Origin: UBA9410 sp963933065
GTDB lineage: Bacteria; Actinomycetota; Acidimicrobiia; Acidimicrobiales; MedAcidi-G1
Assembly: GCA_963933065.1 (NCBI GenBank)
Contig: CAWVUB010000001.1
Location: 4,131 to 68,130, forward strand
Direction of reading: 5' to 3'
DNA length: 64,000 nucleotides
A program made the translations under genes and the position numbers. Of this stretch, positions 16,412 to 25,820 are shown one piece after another; the first letter of the stretch is position 1, and each line of letters starts with the position of its first letter. Below the pieces are notes generated by a model. The model worked only from the letters and a program-made list of their open reading frames with translations. It did no database searches and was not told where the DNA came from.

Positions 16412-17749
16412 ATGGCCGGCCAGGAACCTGCATCGAAAAGCACCTGGTTAGGTAGCGACAGACCGCTGGCGCGCACTATTGGGCGACCTGTCAGGCGGTT
16501 TCTGGGTATCGAAGCAGCTGGTGGAATCCTGCTCATGGTGGCCACGGTGGTAGCTCTCGTCTGGGCAAACTCGCCTTGGGCGGGTGGTTATGAGGACCTC
16601 TGGCGCACCGAGTTTCATCTGGGTGTTGGTGAGTTTCGACTGGAACATCACGGGCATCCGCTGACATTGGTCCAGTTGGTGAACGATGCCCTGATGGCGA
16701 TCTTCTTTTTCGTGGTGGGCCTAGAAATTAAACGCGAACTGGTTGATGGTCACCTCCGTAATCGGCGAGCCGCCCTCCTCCCAGCCGCCGCTGCACTCGG
16801 TGGCATGGTTGTCCCGGCGCTCGTCTTCTTCGCATTCAATCCGGCGGGTGATGCATCAGCTGGATGGGGTATACCTATGGCTACCGACATTGCTTTCGCC
16901 GTGGGTGTCCTGTCCTTACTAGGCGACCGGATATCGACGCCTCTCAAGGTCTTTCTCCTGTCGCTGGCCATCGTTGATGACATCGGCGCAATCGTTGTGA
17001 TTGCCGTCTTTTACACCAACGACTTAGCTAGTGAGTGGCTGGTGCTGGCTGGGGTTGCCACCTTCGCTGTGGTTGTTTTAAGTCATTTCAAGGTCTGGTA
17101 CACGCCGTTATACATACTGCTCGGGTCGATTCTCTGGTACGCCATGTTCCGTTCCGGCGTGCACGCCACTATCGCTGGAGTAATTATGGGTTTGTTGGCC
17201 CCAGCGGGTGCCCTCCTAAAACCCGGTGAGGTGGCACCCATTGACGTCAGGTCTCTCGATGCGGACGGCCTTCGGTCGGCAAGGTTCCGGATGAACGAGT
17301 CAGTGTCGGTGGCGGCTCGTCTTCAGAACCAACTACACCCGATTACTGGGTTCGTAATTATCCCAGTTTTCGCATTAGCCAATGCAGGCATCTCGCTCAG
17401 TGGAGATTCGTTGCGCGATGCGCTGGGTTCCCCAGTGACCATCGGTGTGGCCCTCGGCTTGGTGGTCGGCAAGGTGGTGGGAGTCACTCTGTTCAGTCTT
17501 GGGGCGGTACGCCTGGGTATTTCAGCACTTCCGTCAGGCGCCACTGCCCGGCATATCGTTGGGGTGGCAGCCATTTCTGGTATTGGTTTCACCGTGTCGC
17601 TTTTCGTGACCGGGCTGGCTTTCGACAACCTCATCCTGCAAGACGAGGCAAAAGTAGGCATCCTCGTTGGCTCGATCACCGCTGCCCTACTGGGTGTGTT
17701 GATCTTGCGAGGGACCCGCCCAGCTGACAATGGAGAACAATATGGGTGA
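16412..17749 (+). CDS. nhaA: Na+/H+ antiporter NhaA
   Basis: Inner-membrane antiporter of 445 residues, exporting sodium in exchange for protons. About 11-12 hydrophobic segments are visible. NhaA hallmarks: the VNDALMAIFFFVVGLEIKRE segment at about 90, PMATDIAFAVGVL and the paired aspartates in LAIVDDIGAIVVIAVF (about 187-190). The length is somewhat above E. coli NhaA, with extra residues at the N-terminus. The end overlaps the start of topA by 8 bases, so the two may be translationally linked. Confidence 0.96.
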   Translation: MAGQEPASKSTWLGSDRPLARTIGRPVRRFLGIEAAGGILLMVATVVALVWANSPWAGGYEDLWRTEFHLGVGEFRLEHHGHPLTLVQLVNDALMAIFFFVVGLEIKRELVDGHLRNRRAALLPAAAALGGMVVPALVFFAFNPAGDASAGWGIPMATDIAFAVGVLSLLGDRISTPLKVFLLSLAIVDDIGAIVVIAVFYTNDLASEWLVLAGVATFAVVVLSHFKVWYTPLYILLGSILWYAMFRSGVHATIAGVIMGLLAPAGALLKPGEVAPIDVRSLDADGLRSARFRMNESVSVAARLQNQLHPITGFVIIPVFALANAGISLSGDSLRDALGSPVTIGVALGLVVGKVVGVTLFSLGAVRLGISALPSGATARHIVGVAAISGIGFTVSLFVTGLAFDNLILQDEAKVGILVGSITAALLGVLILRGTRPADNGEQYG

Positions 17750-20700
17750 CGCACTGGTCATTGTTGAGTCCCCGGCAAAGGCCAAGACAATTGCCGGGTA
17801 CTTAGGTGAAGGCTTCGTTGTGGAGTCGTCAATCGGTCACATCCGCGATCTGGCTAAAGCCTCTGAACTGCCTGAGGAATTCAGGAAAGAATCCTGGGCG
17901 TCCATGGGGGTAAACGTCAATGACAATTTCGAAGGTTTCTACGTTGTGCCTTCTGACAAGAAGAAGCAGGTGGCACATCTCAAGCGTCTGATGAAAGACG
18001 CCGATGCGCTTTATCTGGCGACAGATGAGGATCGTGAGGGCGAGGCCATTGCATGGCACCTGCTGGAGGTTCTTAAACCCAAGGTCCCAGTTCACCGAAT
18101 GGTATTTCACGAGATCACCAAGGGGGCCATAACCGAGGCGTTGGAAAATACCCGAGACATAGACCATGACTTGGTGTCGGCTCAGAGGGCTCGCCGAAAA
18201 CTCGACAAGCTTTACGGTTTCGATATCTCGCCCGTGCTTTGGAAAATGATAGGCCGTGGCCTTTCAGCTGGTCGAGTCCAGAGTGTGGCCACTCGGATGA
18301 TCGTGGAACGAGAACGTGAGCGAATGGCCTTCACGTCAGCCGACTACTGGAATCTGACGTGTGTGATGGTTACCGGATCAGGAGCTGGCTTCACGGCTCG
18401 ACTTTTGGAGTTGGATGGTCGTCGTGTGGCACTGGGGCGTGACTTCGGTGATGACGGACAGCTAACACGGGCCGATGTCCTAGTGCTGGACGAGGTGTCG
18501 GCGAGCGCAGTCCGAGACAATCTCAAGGGACGGCCGGCAATCGTGGAGTCTGTCGAGCCCAAGCCGTTTCGTCGCCGACCGCCGGCTCCGTTTACCACGT
18601 CGACCTTTCAGCAGGCAGCAGGCAGCCGCCTAAAGCTCTCAGCCTCACGGGCCATGCACGCCGCCCAGGGCCTATACCAGAAGGGCTACATCACCTACAT
18701 GCGTACCGACAGCACGACGCTGTCAGACACCGCTGTCCGGGCTGCCCGACAGGCAGCCACCGAACGCTTCGGTGGCGACCACGTTCCTGACGCCCCACGT
18801 GCTTACACCAACAAGGTCCGCAACGCCCAGGAGGCCCATGAGGCCATCCGCCCAGCTGGCGATCGCTTCCGCCACCCCGACACTGTGCGAGGCGAACTCC
18901 CGAAATCTGAGGCTGATGTCTACGAGATGGTCTGGTGTCGAACTGTTGCTTCCCAGATGACCGATGCCGTTGGTGAGACGGTTCGGTTCCGAATGGGAGC
19001 CAGCTTGCCCTCATCTGCGGTCGCGGTTCATGCCACGTTTGTAGCCAGTGGCACCGTCATCCACCATGAGGGATTTCGACGGGTCTACCAAGAGACCCAA
19101 GAAGATCCACCCCGTCGAGGCCCTGAGACAAAGAACTCTGAGGAAGATGATGCTGCCGAGTTGACGCTCCCCGCAGTCACAGTGGACGAGTCGGTAGACG
19201 TGACATCAGCCACCGCTGAGGGCCACGAAACTACGCCGCCTGCGCGGTACAGCGAGGCATCTTTGGTAAAGGGTATGGAGCAGCATGGTGTGGGGCGGCC
19301 CTCCACCTACGCCTCGATCATGGAGACCATCCAAAAGAACTACGTGTTCAAGAAGGGCACGGCGCTGGTGCCCACGTTGAGTGCCTTCGCCGTTACCAAT
19401 CTGCTGGAGCGACACTTCCCCCGGTTGGTCGATTTTGATTTCACGGCAGCCCTAGAAGACGAACTTGACGCTATTGCTAACGGTGAACTGGATTTCGGCG
19501 ATTTACTGAATGCCTTCTATTTCGGATCAGACAAGGACGAGGGTCTGCATAAAAAGGTCACCACCCGTCTGGGAGACATCGATCCCCGAGGTGTCAGCAC
19601 AATCGAACTAGGGGTGACGTCGGACGGTGAGCCAGTGGTAGCTCGCTTCGGCAAGTTTGGGCCATATGTAGCGGTGGATGATGAGACGGCCTCGATTCCT
19701 GATGATGTTCCGCCTGACGAGCTGACGGTGACTCGCGCACTCGAGTTTTTGAACGCACCTGCCGATCGTGAACTCGGCACCGATCCGGAGACCGGGCTCG
19801 TGGTGGTAGCCCGATCCGGGCGGTTTGGTGCCTATGTTTCGCTCGGTCGACCGCCGGATCGCCCCACTCCATCTTCACCAGAAGGTCAACTTATGGCCTT
19901 ACCGGGCAACAAAAAGGAACTGCGTATTGCTCTTGGCTACCTACGGCTAGCCGCCGGACGTCTGGACATGTCTGTCGCTCGACAGGTGTTGAACGTACCG
20001 AAACGCGGTGTCAGCTCAGCAGCCATAAAGAAGGTGGCTGAGGCAGTCGACGCTGGCCAGTCGATAATTGATGTCCTGCACGACCCGGAGTCTCTTGGCA
20101 TTTCAGCTAAGGCCTGTACTGGTATTGCTGCTTTCTTGGCCTTAGGTGAGGAGTTGGCGGTGTTGCATTCAGAAGGCCCACGGGCCATGGTCGGAGGAGC
20201 AATCGAACTTTCGGGCTACGGCGCAGAAATCCGGTCCGCCGATGATGGGGGTGCCGCCCGACTAGAGAATCTGGAAAAGTTAGCTGACGCCGCTGGCAGA
20301 TTTGAGAGTTTGGAGTCGTTGCTCGACGAGATGGATCGACAGTCCGAAGCCGATGACCGTCCGAGGCCCAAGACAGCATCCCTCTTCCAGACGATGACAG
20401 TGGACCGGGTCACTTTTGAGGAGGCTCTCGAACTATTGAGTCTGCCTCGGATTGTTGGTGCCGACCCGGTCGACGGGGTGGAAGTCACCGTGCATAACGG
20501 GCCGTACGGTCCGTATCTCAAGAAGGAGTCTGATAGCCGCAATATCGAAACTGAAGAGAAGCTGCTCACTATCACGCTCGAAGAGTGCCTTGCGCTGTTG
20601 GCCCAACCTAAGCGTCGTGGTCGTACCGCTCCGAAACCACCGTTGCGTGAACTTGGTGTGGATCCGGAGAGCGGTAAGACAATGGTACTTAAGGACGGAA

Positions 20701-20840
20701 ACTGGGGTCCGTACATAACCGACGGTGAGTACAACGCGTCGTTGAAGCGGGGTGACGCCGTCGAGGAACTTACCGATGAGCGGGCTGCCGAACTTTTGGC
20801 TGAACGCCGTATGAAGGGTCCCGCTAAGAAGAAGCGTTGA
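17742..20840 (+). CDS. topA: DNA topoisomerase I with an inserted UvrD/PcrA 2B-like domain
   Basis: Type IA topoisomerase relaxing negative supercoils, about 1032 residues. Toprim domain at the start (ALVIVESPAKAKTIAGYL; TDEDREGEAIAWHL), catalytic tyrosine in GYITYMRTDSTTLS near residue 323. After the core come C-terminal repeats of the actinobacterial kind (GKFGPYVAV, GRFGAYVSL, NGPYGPYLK, GNWGPYI) and a lysine-rich tail. Between the second and third repeat, residues about 724-870 (19911-20350) do not look like TopA but like the 2B domain of UvrD/PcrA: IALGYLRLAAGRLD, RQVLNVPKRGVSS and ARLENLEKLADAAGRFESLE. Start: ATG 17742 has GGAG nearby; ATG 17730 is also possible. Confidence 0.95.
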   Translation: MGDALVIVESPAKAKTIAGYLGEGFVVESSIGHIRDLAKASELPEEFRKESWASMGVNVNDNFEGFYVVPSDKKKQVAHLKRLMKDADALYLATDEDREGEAIAWHLLEVLKPKVPVHRMVFHEITKGAITEALENTRDIDHDLVSAQRARRKLDKLYGFDISPVLWKMIGRGLSAGRVQSVATRMIVERERERMAFTSADYWNLTCVMVTGSGAGFTARLLELDGRRVALGRDFGDDGQLTRADVLVLDEVSASAVRDNLKGRPAIVESVEPKPFRRRPPAPFTTSTFQQAAGSRLKLSASRAMHAAQGLYQKGYITYMRTDSTTLSDTAVRAARQAATERFGGDHVPDAPRAYTNKVRNAQEAHEAIRPAGDRFRHPDTVRGELPKSEADVYEMVWCRTVASQMTDAVGETVRFRMGASLPSSAVAVHATFVASGTVIHHEGFRRVYQETQEDPPRRGPETKNSEEDDAAELTLPAVTVDESVDVTSATAEGHETTPPARYSEASLVKGMEQHGVGRPSTYASIMETIQKNYVFKKGTALVPTLSAFAVTNLLERHFPRLVDFDFTAALEDELDAIANGELDFGDLLNAFYFGSDKDEGLHKKVTTRLGDIDPRGVSTIELGVTSDGEPVVARFGKFGPYVAVDDETASIPDDVPPDELTVTRALEFLNAPADRELGTDPETGLVVVARSGRFGAYVSLGRPPDRPTPSSPEGQLMALPGNKKELRIALGYLRLAAGRLDMSVARQVLNVPKRGVSSAAIKKVAEAVDAGQSIIDVLHDPESLGISAKACTGIAAFLALGEELAVLHSEGPRAMVGGAIELSGYGAEIRSADDGGAARLENLEKLADAAGRFESLESLLDEMDRQSEADDRPRPKTASLFQTMTVDRVTFEEALELLSLPRIVGADPVDGVEVTVHNGPYGPYLKKESDSRNIETEEKLLTITLEECLALLAQPKRRGRTAPKPPLRELGVDPESGKTMVLKDGNWGPYITDGEYNASLKRGDAVEELTDERAAELLAERRMKGPAKKKR

Positions 20841-20893
20841 GAGGATATTCGGCCCCGCCCGAGCTGCTGGTTTCTCTCCCGTAGAGTGAAAGG

Positions 20894-22324
20894 GTGATCG
20901 GAGCGACGGGACCGGACCCGGGCGGCCCACGTCCTGGGGATGAATTCACCCCGTTCTTGCCGCTGGAGGGGCGGCCACCGCTGCGGGTCCGCCTATTTGG
21001 CACTCCGGCCTTCTTTCGTTTGTGGATGGCCCAAGTCGTTTCTGCTACAGGTGACTGGCTTGGGCTGCTGGCCATCTCGATCTTGGCCATAAGAGTTGGT
21101 TCGGGCAATGAGGGGGCGGCACTGAGTCTTGTGCTGGCGGCTCGTATCGTGCCAGGTTTCTTTTTTGGCCCGATAGCCGGTGTGCTTGTTGACCGTTGGG
21201 ATCGAAAGCGCACCATGGTCACCTGTGACGTAGGTCGTGCTGCGGTGATGTTGGCCCTCCCATTCGTAGACACGTTGATCGGCCTGTTCGCAGCGTCGCT
21301 CCTGCTCGAAGCCTTCACGATGCTCTGGGGGCCAGCCAAGGAGGCCTCGGTCCCCCACGTGGTTCCCGCCGATCAACTAGCGAGCGCCAACTCTCTGTCG
21401 CTGGTTGCTGCCTACGGGACCTTCCCCATCGGGGCTGGGCTCATGGCCCTTTTTGGACGCCTATCTACGGCCCTGTTTGACTCTGCATGGGCCGAAAACG
21501 TTCGATTAGACGATATGGGTTTGGCCTTTTATGCCAACGCTCTGTCGTTCATGGTCACTGGCTGGTTGATCTTGACCCTGGATCTACCCAAACGTCCACG
21601 GGACCACAAGAAGGTAACTAAGGGCAGTCGGACTGGCCTTGCCCACCCGATTGCCGAGTTTCGTGAAGGCTGGCGCTTTGCCTTCGTGAACCCGGTCGTG
21701 CGCACTGTGAACATGGGTTTAGCGACCGGCTTGATGGGTGGGGGAATGCTGGTGCCCTTGGGGGCCATCTACGCCGATGAGGTTTTAGGAGCTGGGAAAT
21801 CTGGTCTAGGAGTGTTAATCACAGCGTTGGGCTTAGGAGTTGCCGCGGGGGTAGGAATCGTGTCCCTGTTGCAGCGTCGGCTGGATAAGGCACGGGCGTT
21901 CACCATGGCACTGGTAGGGGCAGGTCTGTTTCTGGCTCTGGCAGCATCAATTAGCCAAGTCCACGCGTCGACGGCCATGGTGTTCGGGATTGGGATCTGC
22001 GCTGGGGCTGTCTACGTTCTCGGCTTCACCCTCTTGCATGAGAACGTGGACGATGAGATGCGAGGCCGGGTCTTTTCGACTTTCTACCTACTGGTCCGGG
22101 GTTGCGTTCTGCTGGCCTTGGTGGTGGGACCATTGATGGAAGACCTATTAGATCGACTATCCAGTCTCCTGTGGGATCGTCGTCTGGATTTGTTTGGAGT
22201 AGGCATCGATGTGCCGGGGGTTCGCCTGACGCTCTGGTTGGCGTCGCTTATAATCCTTGCGTCGGGCGCGGTTGCTGTCCGTTCTCTTAAGGCCGGGATC
22301 CGCACCGGGGAGCAATCTTCATGA
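20894..22324 (+). CDS. MFS transporter, likely 12 spans
   Basis: Major facilitator protein of 476 residues; substrate unknown. The first helices carry FRLWMAQVVSATGDWLGLLA, and the loop after helix 2 has the MFS motif GVLVDRWDRKRTMVTCD at about 97-113. Residues 1-30 are hydrophilic and proline-rich. Its TGA stop overlaps the ATG of tmk, and this MFS-tmk order recalls fused MFS-thymidylate kinase proteins of other actinobacteria. Starts at GTG 20894 behind GAAAGG. Confidence 0.88.
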   Translation: MIGATGPDPGGPRPGDEFTPFLPLEGRPPLRVRLFGTPAFFRLWMAQVVSATGDWLGLLAISILAIRVGSGNEGAALSLVLAARIVPGFFFGPIAGVLVDRWDRKRTMVTCDVGRAAVMLALPFVDTLIGLFAASLLLEAFTMLWGPAKEASVPHVVPADQLASANSLSLVAAYGTFPIGAGLMALFGRLSTALFDSAWAENVRLDDMGLAFYANALSFMVTGWLILTLDLPKRPRDHKKVTKGSRTGLAHPIAEFREGWRFAFVNPVVRTVNMGLATGLMGGGMLVPLGAIYADEVLGAGKSGLGVLITALGLGVAAGVGIVSLLQRRLDKARAFTMALVGAGLFLALAASISQVHASTAMVFGIGICAGAVYVLGFTLLHENVDDEMRGRVFSTFYLLVRGCVLLALVVGPLMEDLLDRLSSLLWDRRLDLFGVGIDVPGVRLTLWLASLIILASGAVAVRSLKAGIRTGEQSS

Positions 22325-22947
22325 ATGGTCGATTTATCGCGGTGGAGGGCGCTGACGGGACCGGCAAGAGTACTCAGGCTCGTCTACTGGCAGAACGAAT
22401 CGGTGCGCTGCTTACCAGAGAGCCTGGGGGGACACCGCTAGGTGAGCGCATACGCGATCTTTTACTGGACCCGGAAGGCGACACCCCAGTTGATCGAGCC
22501 GAGGCGTTACTCATGGCGGCCGCCCGAGCGCAGCATGTCGACGCAGTGATAGCCCCAGCGCTTGCCACCGGCCGAGACGTGGTATCAGATCGTTACGTGG
22601 CGTCGTCCATCGCCTATCAGGGCTATGGCCGCGGTCTGGGCGATAGGCCGGTCTACGAGGTGAACCAGTTTGCCACCGGAGGGTTAACTCCTGACCTGGT
22701 GGTCCTCATCGAGATCGAGGCCTCGGTGGCCACGAGTCGGCTAGGTCACGACCTAGCCGGTTCCCTAGATCGAATCGAGCGGGCCGGAGATGATCTTCAG
22801 TTGGTGGTAGTGGAGGCCTACCAATTAATGGCAGCCTCTGATCCTGAACGCTGGGTGGTCGTCGACGGCGCTGGAACCATCGACCAGGTGGCGGCTCGAG
22901 TTGCCGAGGCGGTGGATATCCGAATAGGCCTTCGGTCGGAGACATGA
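22321..22947 (+). CDS. tmk: Thymidylate kinase
   Basis: dTMP kinase of 208 residues, giving dTDP for DNA synthesis. P-loop GADGTGKSTQ at about 10-19, DRX motif SDRYVASSIAYQGYGRGL at about 94 and the LID region between. The length matches the family. It overlaps the genes on both sides by 4 bases (ATGA), so MFS, tmk and holB are read as one operon. Confidence 0.96.
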   Translation: MNGRFIAVEGADGTGKSTQARLLAERIGALLTREPGGTPLGERIRDLLLDPEGDTPVDRAEALLMAAARAQHVDAVIAPALATGRDVVSDRYVASSIAYQGYGRGLGDRPVYEVNQFATGGLTPDLVVLIEIEASVATSRLGHDLAGSLDRIERAGDDLQLVVVEAYQLMAASDPERWVVVDGAGTIDQVAARVAEAVDIRIGLRSET

Positions 22948-24062
22948 GTAAGTCGATTGATGCGTTCGATGGTGCAATCCCATTGGACGACGAAGCTCTG
23001 TGGGCAACTGTTGTCGGTCAGGCGGAAGCTGTGGCGCTCCTCAGGCGAGCCGCCTTTGAACCTGTCCACGCGTATCTTTTAGTCGGACCCCAAGGTGCTG
23101 GACGGACCGAGGCGGCACGTGCCTTTGCCGGCTCACTGTTTGCTGAGTTAGAGGGCAGTGTTGGTGAATTGAGCGATAGGCACCGTGGCTTGGCCGCAGC
23201 AGGTCGCCATCCTGATCTGATTCTTGTGGAGCCAGAGGGACGGGCCCTGCTGGTCGCCGATGCCCAACGGATCATCGTGGAGGGTTGGCGATCACCGATA
23301 GAGGCTGATCGCAAGGTCATTATGGTCGACCGGTTTGATACCGCTGAGCCGTCCGCTGCTGCCAGTCTGCTCAAGACAATCGAGGAGCCACCAACCTCTA
23401 CGGTATTCGTTCTCCTTGCTGAGGAAGTACTAGATGAGCACGTCACTGTCGCTTCGCGTTGCGTGCGGATAGAACTGCCGCCGGTTCCGGCCCCGTTGAT
23501 AGCTGAGGCACTGGTGGCTGACGGGATCCCCCGTGAGAAGGCGCTCGAGTTGGGTGAGGCTTCGGCGGGCAGTGTGGCACGCGCTCGATTACTGGCCACT
23601 GATCCAGCGTTCTTGGGCCGCCGGGACGCCTGGGACTCGGTGCCAGATCGTCTAGATGGATCGGGCGCTGCCGTCGCCGTTGTAGTCGAGGAGTTGAAGA
23701 GCCTGATCGACAATGCACAGGCGCCGTTGGCTATTCGACACCGAGATGAGCTTGAGACCCTGACTCAACGTGAGGAAGCCTTCGGTAGTCGGGGATCGGG
23801 TCGCCGCGAGATGGTCGATCGTCAGAAACGGGAGATCCGACGACACCGAGATGACGAACTCCGATTCGGCCTAGCGACCTTAAGCAGAGCTTATCTAGCG
23901 TTATCGATTCTGGATAGTTCGACTCCGTCCGAGGCGCTACTGGCGGCCGTCGACCGCATTACAGCGGCTGGTGGGGATCTGTTACGTAACCCCAATGAGA
24001 CGCTGCTGCTGCAGGCTCTTCTACTGGATCTGCCAACGTTGCAGTCTGTTGGCGTGGTTTAG
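22944..24062 (+). CDS. holB: DNA polymerase III delta-prime subunit
   Basis: Clamp-loader subunit of 372 residues with an AAA+ fold. It starts in VVGQAEAVALLRRAA and has HAYLLVGPQGAGRTEAARAF; the Walker A lysine is replaced by arginine, as in delta-prime proteins that do not hydrolyse ATP. KVIMVDRFDTAEPSAAASLL and KTIEEPP are standard for the family. I see no zinc-binding cysteines in the first domain. The C-terminal collar is helical (residues 250-360). Adjacent to tmk, as is common in bacteria. Confidence 0.93.
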   Translation: MSKSIDAFDGAIPLDDEALWATVVGQAEAVALLRRAAFEPVHAYLLVGPQGAGRTEAARAFAGSLFAELEGSVGELSDRHRGLAAAGRHPDLILVEPEGRALLVADAQRIIVEGWRSPIEADRKVIMVDRFDTAEPSAAASLLKTIEEPPTSTVFVLLAEEVLDEHVTVASRCVRIELPPVPAPLIAEALVADGIPREKALELGEASAGSVARARLLATDPAFLGRRDAWDSVPDRLDGSGAAVAVVVEELKSLIDNAQAPLAIRHRDELETLTQREEAFGSRGSGRREMVDRQKREIRRHRDDELRFGLATLSRAYLALSILDSSTPSEALLAAVDRITAAGGDLLRNPNETLLLQALLLDLPTLQSVGVV

Positions 24063-24064
24063 TC

Positions 24065-24850
24065 GTGGGATCTTTCGACCCGTCGCCAATAGACGGGTTA
24101 AGGCATCCGATGAATACTCTGGAATATCGTCGGTGGTGCCGGGAGGAGCTGGAGGCAAAAGGCACTCTCGTATTAAGAGATTTTCTCACCGTCGACGCTA
24201 TCGCTCAGGTAGTGGGTGACTTGGCGCCGCGTGAAGGCGAGGCCTACTACGCCATGTCATCCCACAATGTGTATCTGACGCCCCCCGATTCAGACCTACC
24301 TCCTGATCACCCGTTCAACCGGCAGGTCATCTCCAGCAAGGGCTTGATCGCAGACGACCAGATTCCGCCTAATTCACCCCTGCGAACGGTCTACGAGAAT
24401 CCGTCCTTTCGGGACTTCCTGTGCGCGGTGCTCGGTATTGACCGTATCTACTCTTACGCCGATGATCTTTCGTCGATCAACGTCCACTTCGCATCAACTG
24501 GCCGTGAGTTGGGATGGCACTTCGACAATTCGTCGTTTGCCGTCACGATGATGCTCCAAACACCCGAAGGTGGTGGTGTCTTTGAATATGCGGCCAACCT
24601 ACGGAACGCTGATGCCGGGGAGATGGCATTTGGCATGGTTGAAGCAGTGCTTGACGGCGATCACCCTGTTGAGACACTGGTTTTCTCGCCAGGTGACCTT
24701 GTTTTGTTCCGAGGTCGTAATGCCATGCACCGGGTTACCCCCACAAAGGGTTCGGTGCCCCGGCTACTAGCGGCATTCGCCTTCAACGATCGTCCTGGCG
24801 TGGCGCTTTCAGAGTCGGCCTTGTGGACCTTCTACGGCCGAACCTCCTAA
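24065..24850 (+). CDS. Fe(II)/2-oxoglutarate-dependent oxygenase, unknown substrate
   Basis: A 261-residue protein of the 2OG-Fe(II) oxygenase fold. Iron ligands read WHFDNSSFAV (His152, Asp154) and MHRVTP (His222); the 2-oxoglutarate arginine would be in VPRLLAAFAFND (about 233). GDLVLFRGRNAMHRV is typical. It resembles the ArpA/HalD-like amino-acid hydroxylase branch, so a free amino acid or small peptide is a guess for the substrate. Lies 2 bases after holB; an internal ATG at 24110 is another possible start. Confidence 0.85.
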   Translation: MGSFDPSPIDGLRHPMNTLEYRRWCREELEAKGTLVLRDFLTVDAIAQVVGDLAPREGEAYYAMSSHNVYLTPPDSDLPPDHPFNRQVISSKGLIADDQIPPNSPLRTVYENPSFRDFLCAVLGIDRIYSYADDLSSINVHFASTGRELGWHFDNSSFAVTMMLQTPEGGGVFEYAANLRNADAGEMAFGMVEAVLDGDHPVETLVFSPGDLVLFRGRNAMHRVTPTKGSVPRLLAAFAFNDRPGVALSESALWTFYGRTS

Positions 24851-24890
24851 GCAGCATTTTTTAAAATGTCCTAGATTCAACCGCCGTTAC

Positions 24891-25679
24891 CTATTCAGGG
24901 GTGACGTAGGCGGCTGTTAATCCACCGTCGACAGCAAAGTCGGTACCGGTCACGTACGACGACTCGTCTGACGCCAGGAATAGGGCAGCCGAAGCAATTT
25001 CGACTGCCTCGCCGAAACGACCCATGGGCACATGGACTAGGCGACGGTGCTGTTTGGCCTCCGTGTCCAGATACGACATCAGCAGTTCGGTACGCAATGG
25101 TCCGGGACACAGGGCGTTGATCCGGATGTGCTCCCGGGCGTGCAGGACCGCTAGTTCGCGAGTCATGGCCAGTACCCCACCTTTAGAGGCTGTGTAGGCC
25201 AGTTGTGGGGTGGCCGATCCTTTGAGGGCTACGAAACTGGCGGTATTGATAACTGATCCACCGCCCGCCCGTCGAAGTGCTGGGATGCCATGGCGACACC
25301 CGAACCAGACGCCTTTGAGGTTGATATCCATAGTGAGATCCCAGACTGCCTCCTCGGTCGATTGGGCGTCACCGTCTTCGGCCAGCATGATTCCAGCGTT
25401 GTTGAACACCACATTGAGGTATCCGAAGGCCTCCTCGGCGTCACCAATGGCTTCGGCCACTGAAGCTTCGACAGCCACGTCGGCGGTTAGTCCCACAGAG
25501 CGTCCCCCCGCAGCGGTAATTTCTGCAACTACGTCGGTCACTCCGTCCCCATCTCGGTCAACCACTGCGACCTCTGCTCCCTGTTCTGCAAACAGCAGGG
25601 CAGTCTCGCGACCGATGCCAGCTGCTGCGCCAGTGATGAATGCCGCTTTGCCGGCCAGACGACCCGTGGTGGTTTTCAT
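24891..25679 (-). CDS. Short-chain dehydrogenase/reductase
   Basis: Classical SDR of 262 residues. NAD(P) motif TGAAAGIGRETA near the N-terminus with acidic VVDRDGD after strand 2 (suggesting NAD), NNAGIM, the active-site YTASKGGVLA and CPGPLRTELL. It lacks nothing obvious. The end FAVDGGLTAAYV is typical of the glucose-dehydrogenase/BA-type branch, but the substrate cannot be told. ATG 25679 fits the family; the frame extends to 25751 without support. Convergent with the oxygenase gene; divergent from 25821. Confidence 0.92.
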   Translation of the reverse strand: MKTTTGRLAGKAAFITGAAAGIGRETALLFAEQGAEVAVVDRDGDGVTDVVAEITAAGGRSVGLTADVAVEASVAEAIGDAEEAFGYLNVVFNNAGIMLAEDGDAQSTEEAVWDLTMDINLKGVWFGCRHGIPALRRAGGGSVINTASFVALKGSATPQLAYTASKGGVLAMTRELAVLHAREHIRINALCPGPLRTELLMSYLDTEAKQHRRLVHVPMGRFGEAVEIASAALFLASDESSYVTGTDFAVDGGLTAAYVTPE

Positions 25680-25820
25680 GGGTTGAGCATCGCACACCTG
25701 CGTAGGGTGCTTGCAGAGTAGACCTCTTAACCGATCTGGCTGCAACGTCAAAGGTCTTTCAGTTGGATTTCATGACACCTGGTTCCGGTTGAGCGCCTTG
25801 GCAACTGGCGAGGAGAGAAG

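Noticed and set aside
24855..24868. CATTTT-TT-AAAATG palindrome between convergent genes
   Set aside because: Too short and AT-only to call a terminator or operator with confidence.
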